From NCBI RefSeq assembly GCF_009827395.1, contig NZ_WTYX01000002.1, forward strand, positions 558,001 to 622,000: a stretch of DNA of 64,000 nucleotides, given 5' to 3'. The stretch's first letter is position 1. The number at the start of each line of letters is the position of its first letter. This DNA comes from Pontixanthobacter aquaemixtae. GTDB lineage: Bacteria; Pseudomonadota; Alphaproteobacteria; Sphingomonadales; Sphingomonadaceae. This document shows, piece by piece, positions 1-7,276 of the stretch. The translations under genes were made by a program, and so were the position numbers. The notes under the pieces are model-generated. The model did no database searches. It was not told the DNA's origin and saw only the letters and a program-made list of their open reading frames with translations.

Positions 1-665
1 AGGTCAGCAATCCCGTCCAGCTGAACCAAAGCGTCCCGCGCAGCGCCTTCTGCTACAGCTGCAATCATATCGAGTGCGCGCGGCTCATACTGAATTTCTT
101 CGGCAGCGCAGACCTTTGCTAAAAGCTCATAGAGATCGGCGCTATTGAGGGTGCGAAGTTGAACTAGCTGGCAACGTCCGCGCAATGTTCGGCGCACATT
201 CTGGGGTTCGGTTGTCGCGAATACAATTCGAACGTCTCGGTTCGGATCTTCAATAGGCTTCAGAAGTACATCGGCCCCCGCCTTGGAGAGCCCATGAGCC
301 TCGTCGACAAAAGTGGTCCATCTCCAGAGCACCGCCTCGTCTATGGATTTTGTGATGTATTTAGCATCTTCAGCCGAAGAGGACTTGGCTCCGTTGAATT
401 CAGAATATCCGATGGCGGGCCTTCCCTCGAAGATTTGAACGCAGTTTTTGCATTCGCCGCATGGAGCATCAGTAGACTCACAAAGGTATGTTGCACCTAT
501 AATGCGGGCAATGGTGGTTTTTCCGGTGCCGCTGGCTCCTGCAATAAGCAATGGTTGAGGTCGCTCGGATTCAAGCCATAACTTCACTGCCTTTGCAGCT
601 GAGTCTTGTCCGACAAGATCCGCCAACTTGCACGGTGCATGTGTCCGAGTAAGTTTACGGGGCAT
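1..665 (-). CDS. DnaX-like clamp-loader AAA+ ATPase, C-terminal part beyond the window
   Basis: Translating the minus strand from the ATG at 665 gives an open frame that runs off the left edge, with 221 codons visible. It has a Walker A GASGTGKT (residues 43-50), a DnaX-style zinc module with cysteines at about 62, 69, 72 and 75, a Walker B ending VDEAH (120-124), a sensor-1-like FATTE (149-153), a GRC arginine-finger region (163-165) and a sensor-2-like GAARDAL (207-213). These match the N-terminal ATPase of the DNA polymerase III tau/gamma subunit. The start codon overlaps the stop of the upstream small gene (TAATG), so the two are probably translationally coupled. Its place among island cargo suggests a mobile-element or phage-derived clamp-loader paralogue rather than the housekeeping dnaX. 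Total length and C-terminal domains are unknown. Confidence 0.83.
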   Translation of the reverse strand, partial: MPRKLTRTHAPCKLADLVGQDSAAKAVKLWLESERPQPLLIAGASGTGKTTIARIIGATYLCESTDAPCGECKNCVQIFEGRPAIGYSEFNGAKSSSAEDAKYITKSIDEAVLWRWTTFVDEAHGLSKAGADVLLKPIEDPNRDVRIVFATTEPQNVRRTLRGRCQLVQLRTLNSADLYELLAKVCAAEEIQYEPRALDMIAAVAEGAARDALVQLDGIAD

Positions 666-892
666 TAGGGTGTAGGCTCATTGTCGAGGGTACATCGATT
701 AAGCTCTGCATTCGGCCCATCACCCCAGGTGGCCATGGCGAGCCAGATGCCATGATATCTTCGGATTTGAGCTTGGTGGGCTCGCTCTTCAAAATCAACG
801 ATCCGCATGACTTCATCAAAATCATGCGGGCGTTCGTTGGGGCGCCAACGACTAGAATTGCTGGGATGGTGGGGATTGAGCGATTCGTGCAT
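665..892 (-). CDS. Small hypothetical protein coupled to the DnaX-like gene
   Basis: Seventy-five residues from the ATG at 892; the frame stays open to a GTG at 925, but that codon nearly abuts a palindrome at 929-942 and leaves no room for a ribosome site. The middle is rich in charged residues (a stretch around DFDEVMRIVDFEERAHQAQ), followed by an aromatic patch. There is no signal peptide or membrane segment and I recognise no family. Its TAA overlaps the ATG of the DnaX-like ATPase by one base, the best argument that it is real and works with that ATPase. An alternative overlapping frame (655-927) lacks this coupling. Confidence 0.55.
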   Translation of the reverse strand: MHESLNPHHPSNSSRWRPNERPHDFDEVMRIVDFEERAHQAQIRRYHGIWLAMATWGDGPNAELNRCTLDNEPTP

Positions 893-928
893 TTCAGGAC
901 TTTCTTCGAAATATAAAGTGCACACATA

Positions 929-942
929 AACTGTGTACAGTT
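929..942. promoter_or_regulatory. Palindromic candidate operator between divergent genes
   Basis: The sequence AACTGTGTACAGTT is a perfect 6-2-6 inverted repeat. It lies upstream of the minus-strand small-protein/DnaX-like pair and 46 bases upstream of the XRE regulator ATG. The position suits autoregulation by the XRE protein of a divergent promoter, but binding is inferred only from symmetry and position. Confidence 0.45.
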
Positions 943-988
943 ATATTTTCAAGCCTAACTTTTCTGGAGTTTCGGATTTCCTTGAGTT

Positions 989-1339
989 ATGGCCCTTCCT
1001 AATATGGACAGCTATTTCAGAACTCGCCGCAAGGAACTTGGCCTCACCGTCCCTGAAATCGCTGAGCGTGTAGGTGTTTCAGACACTGCTGCTTGGAATT
1101 GGGACCGCGGCAAATCACTCCCTAAAGAGGAGTATGTCGAGAAGCTGGCCGCCCTCCTTGATGTCAGTTCACACACGCTGAATGAACAGCTTGTCCGGAT
1201 TGACCCAGAATTGACTGATTTATCTAGCCGCGTTGACAGAATTCTGGATCGGGCGAGAGACGATTTGGCATCCCATCTTGGCGTAGAAGTCGAGCGCGTT
1301 GAAATAAACTTTTTGATCAAATCACGAGCTGACACTTAG
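989..1339 (+). CDS. XRE-family helix-turn-helix regulator
   Basis: A 116-residue cytoplasmic protein with an N-terminal Cro/C1-type helix-turn-helix at about residues 8-60 (RKELGLTVPEIAERVGVSD, then the recognition-helix region and the typical helix with KLAALLDV). The C-terminal half is charged and helical, probably for dimerisation. It is divergent from the DnaX-like pair, with a perfect palindrome between them that is its likely operator. Immediately downstream are a possible 39-codon gene and the DUF2779 nuclease on the same strand, which it may also control. The role is probably local control of island genes. Confidence 0.8.
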   Translation: MALPNMDSYFRTRRKELGLTVPEIAERVGVSDTAAWNWDRGKSLPKEEYVEKLAALLDVSSHTLNEQLVRIDPELTDLSSRVDRILDRARDDLASHLGVEVERVEINFLIKSRADT

Positions 1340-1343
1340 AAGA

Positions 1344-1463
1344 ATGGGGGGAGTCGGATGTGCGGGCTATCCTGAAAGTTTGGATTGGCCTGTGATTGCG
1401 ACGCCAAGAAACATTTCGCGCGGCCAGTTGAATGATGGGGAAATTGCGGAGCGCAGAATTTGA
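1344..1463 (+). CDS. Possible small ORF linking XRE gene and DUF2779 gene
   Basis: A 39-codon frame starts at ATG 1344, four bases after the XRE stop. Its TGA (1461-1463) overlaps the TTG start of the next gene in a TTGA arrangement. The composition looks protein-like, ending in a charged segment (SRGQLNDGEIAERRI). No family is recognisable and the ribosome site is weak. It may be a real coupling peptide or a chance frame; a downstream gene that begins with TTG often depends on such coupling. Confidence 0.32.
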   Translation: MGGVGCAGYPESLDWPVIATPRNISRGQLNDGEIAERRI

Positions 1464-2953
1464 AACGGCACGACCTAAGTAAAACCAAGATTACGCTATT
1501 CGAGCAATGCCCAAAGCGGCTTTGGCTTTCTGTGCGCCGACGCGATTTGATCAAAATCGATGCCGCAACGCAGGCGCGCTTTGATACCGGCCATGCCGTT
1601 GGCAACCTTGCTTGTGACTTGGTCGAAGACGGAGTGATGGTCACTATGGACGAAGGCGTCCAAGGGGCGCTGCAGCAAACCAGCAATCTTATCGCGGCAG
1701 CCGATCTCCCCATATTTGAAGGCACGTTTCAACATGAAGGCGTACTTGTTAGGGTCGACATCATGTGGCCAGATCGCAAGGACGGATGGCACGTCGCCGA
1801 AGTTAAAAGTACGGCTTCTCGCAAGGACTATCACATTGCGGATTTAGCAACGCAGGTCTGGGTTATGGAAGGTGCTGGTATCAAAATTGCCTCAGCTTTC
1901 ATCCGCCACATCAACACCAAGTTTGTCTATGCGCGTGAGCGCGACTACCTGGGGTTTCTAACGGATCGGCGCTCTGATGAGGAACTTAGGCCCATTGCCG
2001 ACGACCGGCTGGCTGTTGTTCTGGATGCGCGCCAAACACTACACGGTGATGAGCCAGATATAGCGCCTGGCCCGCATTGCGATGAGCCATTTGGGTGCGA
2101 TTTCAAAGAATACTGTTATCGCGGCATCAAACAGGCTGAGTGGCCAAATTCTCTTCTACCAAGGACCGGCAAGAAGATTGCCGCAGCATACCAGGTGAAA
2201 GGGGTTGAGGAGTTAACCGAGATTCCGGCAGGCGAGCTCAAAAACCCAGCGCATGAAACCATTCGGATTGCGACAGTCTCTGCCGAGCCTTTTCACGATC
2301 CTGAGCTAGCAGGCAAGCTCACAGCGGATTGGGTTTCACCCCGCATTTACCTGGATTTCGAAACTATCAATCCGGCTATTCCGCGTTGGATCGGCACGCG
2401 CCCCTTCCAGCAGATACCCTTCCAATTCTCCGCGCATATCGAGGACACATCCGGCGCGATAGAACACCGCGAATATCTTAGCCTTGAGGATGCAGACCCC
2501 CGACGCGCATTTGCTGAAGCTTTGCTGGACGCAGTGCCACCAAAAGGCGCAATTATCACTTACAATGCACGCTTTGAACGCTCGCGCCTAAATGAACTGG
2601 CAGCACGCTTCGGCGATTTGTCAGAAGCGCTGAAAGGGCTGGCAAGCCGCGTCGTCGATTTGGAACCTGTCGCGAGGCAATGCTGGTATCATCGCGACCA
2701 GAAGGGCAGTTGGTCGATCAAATATGTGTTGCCAACAATCCCAGGGATCAGCGGCTATGATGATCTGGATATTCAAGATGGCATGGAAGCTCAAAGAGCT
2801 TACTTTGAAGCACTAAAGGAGCCAATTGGAAGTTCTCGCCGCGACGAGATCGCGCAGAGCCTACGCGACTATTGCGCCAAAGACACGTTCGCCATGGTTG
2901 AATTGCTCCGGCATCTGACGAATGAAAGCGCTGGGGGAGTTGCAGAAAATTAG
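1460..2953 (+). CDS. DUF2779 protein: Cas4/RecB-like nuclease fused to DEDD-like exonuclease
   Basis: A 497-residue protein with a TTG start. The N-terminal half looks like a Cas4/RecB-type PD-(D/E)XK nuclease: CPKRLWL near residue 17, a core with Asp100 and EVK at 114-116, and a second cysteine group (about 207, 213, 219) which with Cys17 could hold a 4Fe-4S cluster. The C-terminal half begins with YLDFET (Asp299, Glu301), continues with TYNARFERSRL and ends with YCAKD (Tyr471 to Asp475), a pattern fitting a DEDD-type 3'-5' exonuclease. This architecture matches the family catalogued as DUF2779. It is the second or third gene after the XRE regulator and lies in a defence-rich island, so a role in DNA processing or anti-phage defence is plausible. 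Its substrate cannot be told from sequence. Confidence 0.8.
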   Translation: MKRHDLSKTKITLFEQCPKRLWLSVRRRDLIKIDAATQARFDTGHAVGNLACDLVEDGVMVTMDEGVQGALQQTSNLIAAADLPIFEGTFQHEGVLVRVDIMWPDRKDGWHVAEVKSTASRKDYHIADLATQVWVMEGAGIKIASAFIRHINTKFVYARERDYLGFLTDRRSDEELRPIADDRLAVVLDARQTLHGDEPDIAPGPHCDEPFGCDFKEYCYRGIKQAEWPNSLLPRTGKKIAAAYQVKGVEELTEIPAGELKNPAHETIRIATVSAEPFHDPELAGKLTADWVSPRIYLDFETINPAIPRWIGTRPFQQIPFQFSAHIEDTSGAIEHREYLSLEDADPRRAFAEALLDAVPPKGAIITYNARFERSRLNELAARFGDLSEALKGLASRVVDLEPVARQCWYHRDQKGSWSIKYVLPTIPGISGYDDLDIQDGMEAQRAYFEALKEPIGSSRRDEIAQSLRDYCAKDTFAMVELLRHLTNESAGGVAEN

Positions 2954-3038
2954 GCCAGTCACGCTGTAGAGCATGCAGAGCGGGTGCTATATGCCTTATG
3001 CCTTACTTCACCTCCCTAATACTACACCTTATCCTTCA

Positions 3039-3083
3039 ATATCAATATAGATATCAATATCTTCAAGATCCAAATATGGATCT
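3039..3083. repeat. AT-rich direct repeat and palindrome upstream of 3128 gene
   Basis: Two identical copies of ATATCAATAT (3039-3048 and 3051-3060) are spaced by two bases, followed by a 7-4-7 inverted repeat AGATCCA-AATA-TGGATCT at 3066-3083. They fill the AT-rich gap in front of the 112-residue gene. They may be regulator-binding sites or AT-rich filler; the perfect symmetry favours a function but no regulator can be assigned. Confidence 0.4.
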
Positions 3084-3127
3084 CAATCCTATCTACCTTC
3101 CTGCTTCAGGTTTGGGGGGATATTAAG

Positions 3128-3466
3128 ATGTCTTCTCGAGCGGAACGCAAATTTGAGCAATATGAGTATGCAGAGCCCGAGGGCCATGCCAACCCCAAGG
3201 TGAAAGCTGCGATTGAAGAGCTTCTGCTTCATCACACCGAGGTGAAGCAAATGCCCCAGCCAAGTCAGCTCAAATTATCCGCCTGGGTGAGCTATTACCC
3301 TACGACACGAACCATCTTCATCGACGGTGAGCAAGCTAAGCGAACCAATATGAGCATTCCTGATGTTGTTGCTCTGCTGAAAGAACGCGATGAGTTGCAT
3401 GAGCCTAGGCAAAGGCCTGAGCCCGGCGACTGTCATCTCAGTTTTGTTCGAAACGACAATGACTAG
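3128..3466 (+). CDS. Hypothetical protein, 112 residues
   Basis: The ATG at 3128 follows a G-rich ribosome site (GGGGGGA, about six bases upstream). The protein is hydrophilic, with no signal peptide or membrane segment and no cysteine clusters. It contains a predicted strand region SAWVSYYPTTRTIFIDGEQAKR, which could form a beta hairpin, and a helical segment with LKERDEL. I recognise no family. It stands alone between the DUF2779 nuclease and a 600-base gap, with palindromic AT-rich sequence upstream. Confidence 0.6.
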   Translation: MSSRAERKFEQYEYAEPEGHANPKVKAAIEELLLHHTEVKQMPQPSQLKLSAWVSYYPTTRTIFIDGEQAKRTNMSIPDVVALLKERDELHEPRQRPEPGDCHLSFVRNDND

Positions 3467-4068
3467 CGTTCGTTACCAACAGGACGTTCCACCCAAACCA
3501 GCCGGTCAACGCTGATTTGGATCAGCGGAATTGTGGTATTCATTTAACGCAGGACACTGACCTGCCTGCTCAGTTGTTTGACTGAACGGGGCCTTGGCAT
3601 TGGCCTATGCGATATGGTTCATGTGGTTTCGCTAAGCGGGCAATGGGCCTTGAGCCGACGCAAACCTTCGCTGTGTTCCTGAAGCCAATTCCACTTAGCG
3701 TTCTGCTGGACCTGACAGACTGCCTACTTTTTGCCGCTGGACCAACCGACATTGCACCTTTGACTCTCTGCGGTTATTTAGGTTCCTGCAGCAGGTCAGT
3801 CCCAGCTGTGAGGCTTTAGAACCTCCCACCACTGTCGCCGGTCAAGTTCATCTTGGCCGGGTGGCCGTTACGTATGTCCAGGGTTCGCCTAAAGGTGGCG
3901 GCGCTCTGTGACAGTGCAGGGTTCTAAACACCCGGCTTCGGGCCCGCCTCTTAATCGATTGAAACAAGAGGCAAAATTGCACAACACATCCATGCACCAG
4001 CCAACGCCGCAAACCCAGCGCGTTCATTTCACCGCACGTTTTCTGAATTCAATTTCAGGAGGACGATC
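3467..4068. other. Gene-poor stretch with structured segment
   Basis: No convincing coding frame is present; the short frames on both strands (for example 3570-3752 minus and 3607-3819 plus) are arginine/serine-rich or lack ribosome sites. The right half contains the stem-rich segment described separately, a CCCG-GCTT-CGGG hairpin at 3931-3942 and a 7-bp inverted repeat at 3946-3952/3966-3972. The left half (3467-3780) looks like degenerate sequence. Confidence 0.5.
3815..3928. ncRNA. Candidate structured RNA or folded DNA site
   Basis: The two ends pair perfectly over nine bases: TTTAGAACC (3815-3823) with GGTTCTAAA (3920-3928). A second helix nested inside joins CACTGTC (3830-3836) to GACAGTG (3910-3916). 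Further in is a hairpin CCGGTCAAG-TTCAT-CTTGGCCGG (3838-3860, one G-U pair). This nested order, a long terminal stem enclosing further hairpins, resembles a small RNA or a folded replication/transfer site. No known family is matched by eye and the transcribed strand is uncertain. Confidence 0.4.
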
Positions 4069-4317
4069 ATGAGTGGTGATAGGGGATGGCTATTCATTGC
4101 CATTGGGACATGGGGCACAGCCCTTCTGACACTTACCGATTACCGCCTCATGGCTGACCTCCCAGCCGCCTGGGCACGGGGCCAATGCAACTTGGTGGGA
4201 TTTGCCACCGTTCCATTCAAATATGTCGCAATTGGTGCGGGTCTAGCAACGTTAATCTACTGGTTCACAGCCATGCCGGATGGCTCCTCCGAGCAGGAGG
4301 CGCATGACGATGACTAG
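4069..4317 (+). CDS. Small inner-membrane protein
   Basis: Eighty-two residues with a strong AGGAGG ribosome site about seven bases before the ATG. Two hydrophobic segments are visible (about residues 6-25 and 48-66) separated by a short loop, with an acidic C-terminal tail ending EAHDDD. The stop codon overlaps the start of the lipoprotein gene, and the downstream ribosome site (AGGAGG at 4295-4300) lies within this gene, so the two are one translational unit. No family is recognised. Confidence 0.6.
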   Translation: MSGDRGWLFIAIGTWGTALLTLTDYRLMADLPAAWARGQCNLVGFATVPFKYVAIGAGLATLIYWFTAMPDGSSEQEAHDDD

Positions 4318-4900
4318 GCCGGCTCATATTATCGCCCTTGCTGTCATACTCAGTACTGCGGCCTGCTCGCCCGGAGTTGACGAGGAAACAACCGGCGACG
4401 GAGGCTGGCAACTGAGAGAAGAGACCGACAAGTTTACCGACCAAACCAACAGGTCAGCTCAAAGAACATTCGTTCAAGACGATGCGCAGATCACCTTAGA
4501 AGTTAGCTGCAACAATGGCGGGGTCACATACCAAGCCACAGCATTTGACGCGGATGGCAAGGGACTCGATTTTAGCACTCAGTCAGGCTTCGATTACTAT
4601 GGCAACCCATATACCAACACCCGAGTGTGGATGCGTTTCGATGACTTGGGGACGATTCCTTTTAGCGCTTCAATCCCGCATTACTCCAATCAGGCAGACA
4701 TATTGGTGCGGTGGGAAAAGCAGGATGCCGTGCAGGCGCGAAATGTGCTTCTGCGCCTTCAATTCGTGGACCGTTCGACTGATCTGGAATTTGATCAATC
4801 CGACTCAGCGGTACAGCGAGTACTGGAGCCCTGTGCCGAGGCGATGGAGCAGCAGGCGCAAAGCCCGCAAGCTGCCAATGAACAGATCCGCAACAGGTAG
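4310..4900 (+). CDS. Putative lipoprotein
   Basis: About 196 residues. The signal peptide is short and hydrophobic (IIALAVILSTAAC), with the lipobox cysteine followed by SPGVDEE, so the protein is probably anchored in a membrane facing the periplasm. Candidate ATGs are at 4280, 4304 and 4310; 4310 is preferred because it lies nine bases after AGGAGG. The mature part contains a conserved-looking SCNNGG motif and several beta-strand-like stretches, but no family is recognised. The C-terminal region is glutamine- and alanine-rich. It overlaps the upstream membrane-protein gene by eight bases, so the two products may act together at the envelope. Confidence 0.65.
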   Translation: MTRPAHIIALAVILSTAACSPGVDEETTGDGGWQLREETDKFTDQTNRSAQRTFVQDDAQITLEVSCNNGGVTYQATAFDADGKGLDFSTQSGFDYYGNPYTNTRVWMRFDDLGTIPFSASIPHYSNQADILVRWEKQDAVQARNVLLRLQFVDRSTDLEFDQSDSAVQRVLEPCAEAMEQQAQSPQAANEQIRNR

Positions 4901-5433
4901 GCTGCGCACTTAAGTGTGACAGTATTGCGCCCCAAAATCCGTCTTTCGGCGCTAACAGTTACTAGACCAAAAGCGGCCGTTCTGAAATTTGATGGTAGAG
5001 AATATCTATTGGCCGAGACGAAAGGCATAAGCGGTTAGCGCATGATGATGCTCTTCGAGTTGGACGCCTGCGATACGCGCCAAGGTGCCCGATGGGCAGC
5101 AATCAACTCAGCCCCCACAACATAGTTCGATCAAAAATCATCCTTTCAGAGTGCACCAAAGATCGGACCTTTGTTACGCGCGATCGTCCACATTAAGCGG
5201 GTTTGGGCTGAGTAAGCGGTCATCATTTCGCGATTGTCATAGCGATGCGCCGCGCGGGCCAGTGGCAATAATAACGGCGAACCTGTCCGGCCCCCGATCG
5301 ACTGCTTCTACGCTGGTCGCGAGACCAAATTCGTTGTTCGCAATTAAGAGCGATTGAGGCTTTCAGCGACGTTGCATTTAACGCGAACTAGCCAAGACGT
5401 ATCACCCGTGTCAAAACGCCGGCAGGAGACATT
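4901..5433. other. Gene-poor stretch, no supported gene
   Basis: The short frames here (such as 5085-5357 plus and 4795-5028 minus) have no ribosome site or recognisable protein character. Patches such as the one near 5165-5240 look like the decayed repeats often found between island cassettes. Only the last 20 bases have a clear purpose: AGGAG ahead of the ATG at 5434. Confidence 0.5.
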
Positions 5434-5889
5434 ATGGCCATAAACGAAGAAGTCATGACAATCATCCGCATCCTCAACGAGGAAGGGTTCGGCGTTCTTG
5501 CCGGCGACCTCATGGTCGAAATCAGCCAGGGGCGAGACCAACGCGAACTCGACGAAGAGACGCTAGACACCGAGACGGCCGATTATGATGCGCGAGAGCC
5601 AATCGCCCCCGAGGATCAGCTCCCTGCAGCCATGCAAATTCTGCACCGCCGCCTCGTCGCACCGGCCAAGGCGCTTGCGGAAGGGGAGCGTCTGCTGGGT
5701 GAACTTGGACAGGGAAAACCGGTACGCATCCGTTTCGTCGACCCCGTCGAAGGCATCGACCGGCTGGCCACGGCGCGCGACGACAATCCCAATTTCCCAC
5801 TTGGCCGCGATGACATTGGCCGGAGCGACGTTGCCGAAAAGCTCGACGAACTATTGGCGCAGATCGCCGCACCCGGGGCGATCGTCTGA
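5434..5889 (+). CDS. Hypothetical acidic protein coupled to a putative nuclease
   Basis: A 151-residue protein with a good ribosome site (AGGAG, seven bases before the ATG). It is acidic, with an N-terminal helical region (EEVMTIIRILNEEGFGVLAGDLMVEIS) followed by a run of Asp/Glu and a C-terminal helix (VAEKLDELLAQIAAP). No known family is recognised. Its TGA overlaps the ATG of the next gene (TGATG), which indicates coupled translation and probably a shared function with the PD-(D/E)XK-like protein, for example as a regulatory, immunity or specificity partner. Confidence 0.65.
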   Translation: MAINEEVMTIIRILNEEGFGVLAGDLMVEISQGRDQRELDEETLDTETADYDAREPIAPEDQLPAAMQILHRRLVAPAKALAEGERLLGELGQGKPVRIRFVDPVEGIDRLATARDDNPNFPLGRDDIGRSDVAEKLDELLAQIAAPGAIV

Positions 5890-6683
5890 TGGCGCTCAGC
5901 TCGACCGCCAAGACCGAATTGCGCAATATGCTGCGGGCGTTTCGCGCGGCGCACGGACCGACCGCCGTGCCCAATGGCAATGGCAAAGCGCTCGAAGCAT
6001 GGCTGCTCGTAAAGATTGCCATGGAAGCAAACCGGACCGGTCACTGGACGGTCGAGTTGCGGCGCGGCGACGGCTCACCGCTTCCCCCTGGACAGCCTTT
6101 CGATTTGCCAGGAGGTCCGAGCCAGTTGCGCCCGAGTAATCCGTCAGGTCCGTGTTTCGTCCATATCGAGCACAATCTGCATGGCGCCCGACTCGAAATT
6201 CACGGCAGCCTGCAATGGATGGGACGCAGCAATGCGCGGCACGAGTGCGATATCTCTGTAGTCCCGGCGCAGATCGCTGAACGACTGCGGTTCAATGGTG
6301 GTGGCTATCCGCATGGCCTCCCCGTTGCTGCCATCGAGTGCAAGGACAAAACGGGGGACGGCGTGCTCGACGAAACGCGCCAGACTCTCGCACGGATGTT
6401 CGACCTTGCCCTGATCACGGCACCGCAAGGCATCGGCGAGTGTCGTATTTTCGAAGCCTCTACCAACTCCCGCTGGGGAATTCGCAACACCACCTATCGC
6501 GGACTTTATTCGACCGGCACATTTGCCATCGCTCGCGCTGGGAATTTCCAGCCTGGCGCGCGGCGCCTGGCAACGCACTACTACATCGCAACGCTTGATT
6601 CGATTTATGAAGCGTCAGGAGCGTCGGTGGGCGCGCTGATGTCGCGATGGCAGACGACACTCGCAGCCATCACCACCTTCTAA
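5889..6683 (+). CDS. Putative PD-(D/E)XK nuclease of unknown family
   Basis: A 264-residue cytoplasmic protein. The pattern HECDISVV (Asp121), VAAIECKDK (Glu150, Lys152) and a helix with DETRQTLARM (Gln165), preceded by an N-terminal helix with Glu36 (KALEAWLL), fits the PD-(D/E)XK fold seen in restriction and repair nucleases. The N-terminal 110 residues could carry recognition functions but resemble nothing I can name. It follows the 151-residue gene with a one-base overlap. Function is inferred from the motif only; a toxin or restriction role in a two-gene defence unit is a reasonable guess. Confidence 0.6.
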   Translation: MALSSTAKTELRNMLRAFRAAHGPTAVPNGNGKALEAWLLVKIAMEANRTGHWTVELRRGDGSPLPPGQPFDLPGGPSQLRPSNPSGPCFVHIEHNLHGARLEIHGSLQWMGRSNARHECDISVVPAQIAERLRFNGGGYPHGLPVAAIECKDKTGDGVLDETRQTLARMFDLALITAPQGIGECRIFEASTNSRWGIRNTTYRGLYSTGTFAIARAGNFQPGARRLATHYYIATLDSIYEASGASVGALMSRWQTTLAAITTF

Positions 6684-7276
6684 GAGGGCTCGGATATGAT
6701 GGATCGAGGCCGCCCAACAATCTGGCGGCTGGTTTGCGCCCCAGTTCAAGACGTAAGCTTCCGATTCCTTAGTCCCCGAAAGCGGACATTTTACTCGGCC
6801 ATATGGGTAAAGAAGACTTGAGGTGGCCCACTCATCAATCGCCCTCGCCACACAAAGATGCGTTTCGGGGATTTCTGAGGCCACCTTCAAAATCGATCGT
6901 CTTCTCAGTCAGGCCGATATGCACCCATTGGAACGTCTCCCATTTCGGTCAGGCAAGGGCGTTCGCGCGTTAAACGGCGTGGCAACCGATAGCACTTCTT
7001 ATGCTTGCGATTGCCCTGAGAATCGAGCGTCTATTCACCTTTCAGTTCCTCGCCTATCGTCTTGAAGTCTTGGAATTACTCGAGCGTCTAAGTCTCTCAA
7101 CCTTCCGCGCTTGCGATTTCTACTATCGAACTCTAACGGTCTTTTGTGGTGCTCTATATAAGAAAATTCATCTCTTCTGCAGTTTATGAAGAGATTTGAA
7201 AGCTTTGCGAGGCCTTAAGCCAGTCTCAGCGCTATCGGAAAACCCGACGGCCCAATTCGTATCGGAGGAAAAGCTC
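6684..7276. other. Gene-poor stretch upstream of the defence operon
   Basis: No supported gene. The short frames (6615-6890 minus, 6823-7065 plus, 7001-7189 plus) lack ribosome sites and look random. The last 130 bases are AT-rich (around CTCTATATAAGAAAATTC, 7152-7169) and probably contain the promoter of the operon beginning at 7277. A TTG at 7196 is in frame with that operon's first gene but is a weaker start. Confidence 0.5.

Noticed and set aside
3570-3819. Short frames on both strands in the gap near 3600-3800
   Set aside because: Neither has a ribosome site or recognisable protein character, and they overlap each other.
3781-3972. Possible 6S RNA or tmRNA
   Set aside because: The nested-stem shape is reminiscent, but no 6S-type open bubble consensus or tmRNA tRNA-like end could be recognised, so only a generic candidate is reported.
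6615-7189. Three short frames between the nuclease pair and the defence operon
   Set aside because: Random-looking composition and no ribosome sites; the region is better described as degenerate sequence with a promoter near its right end.
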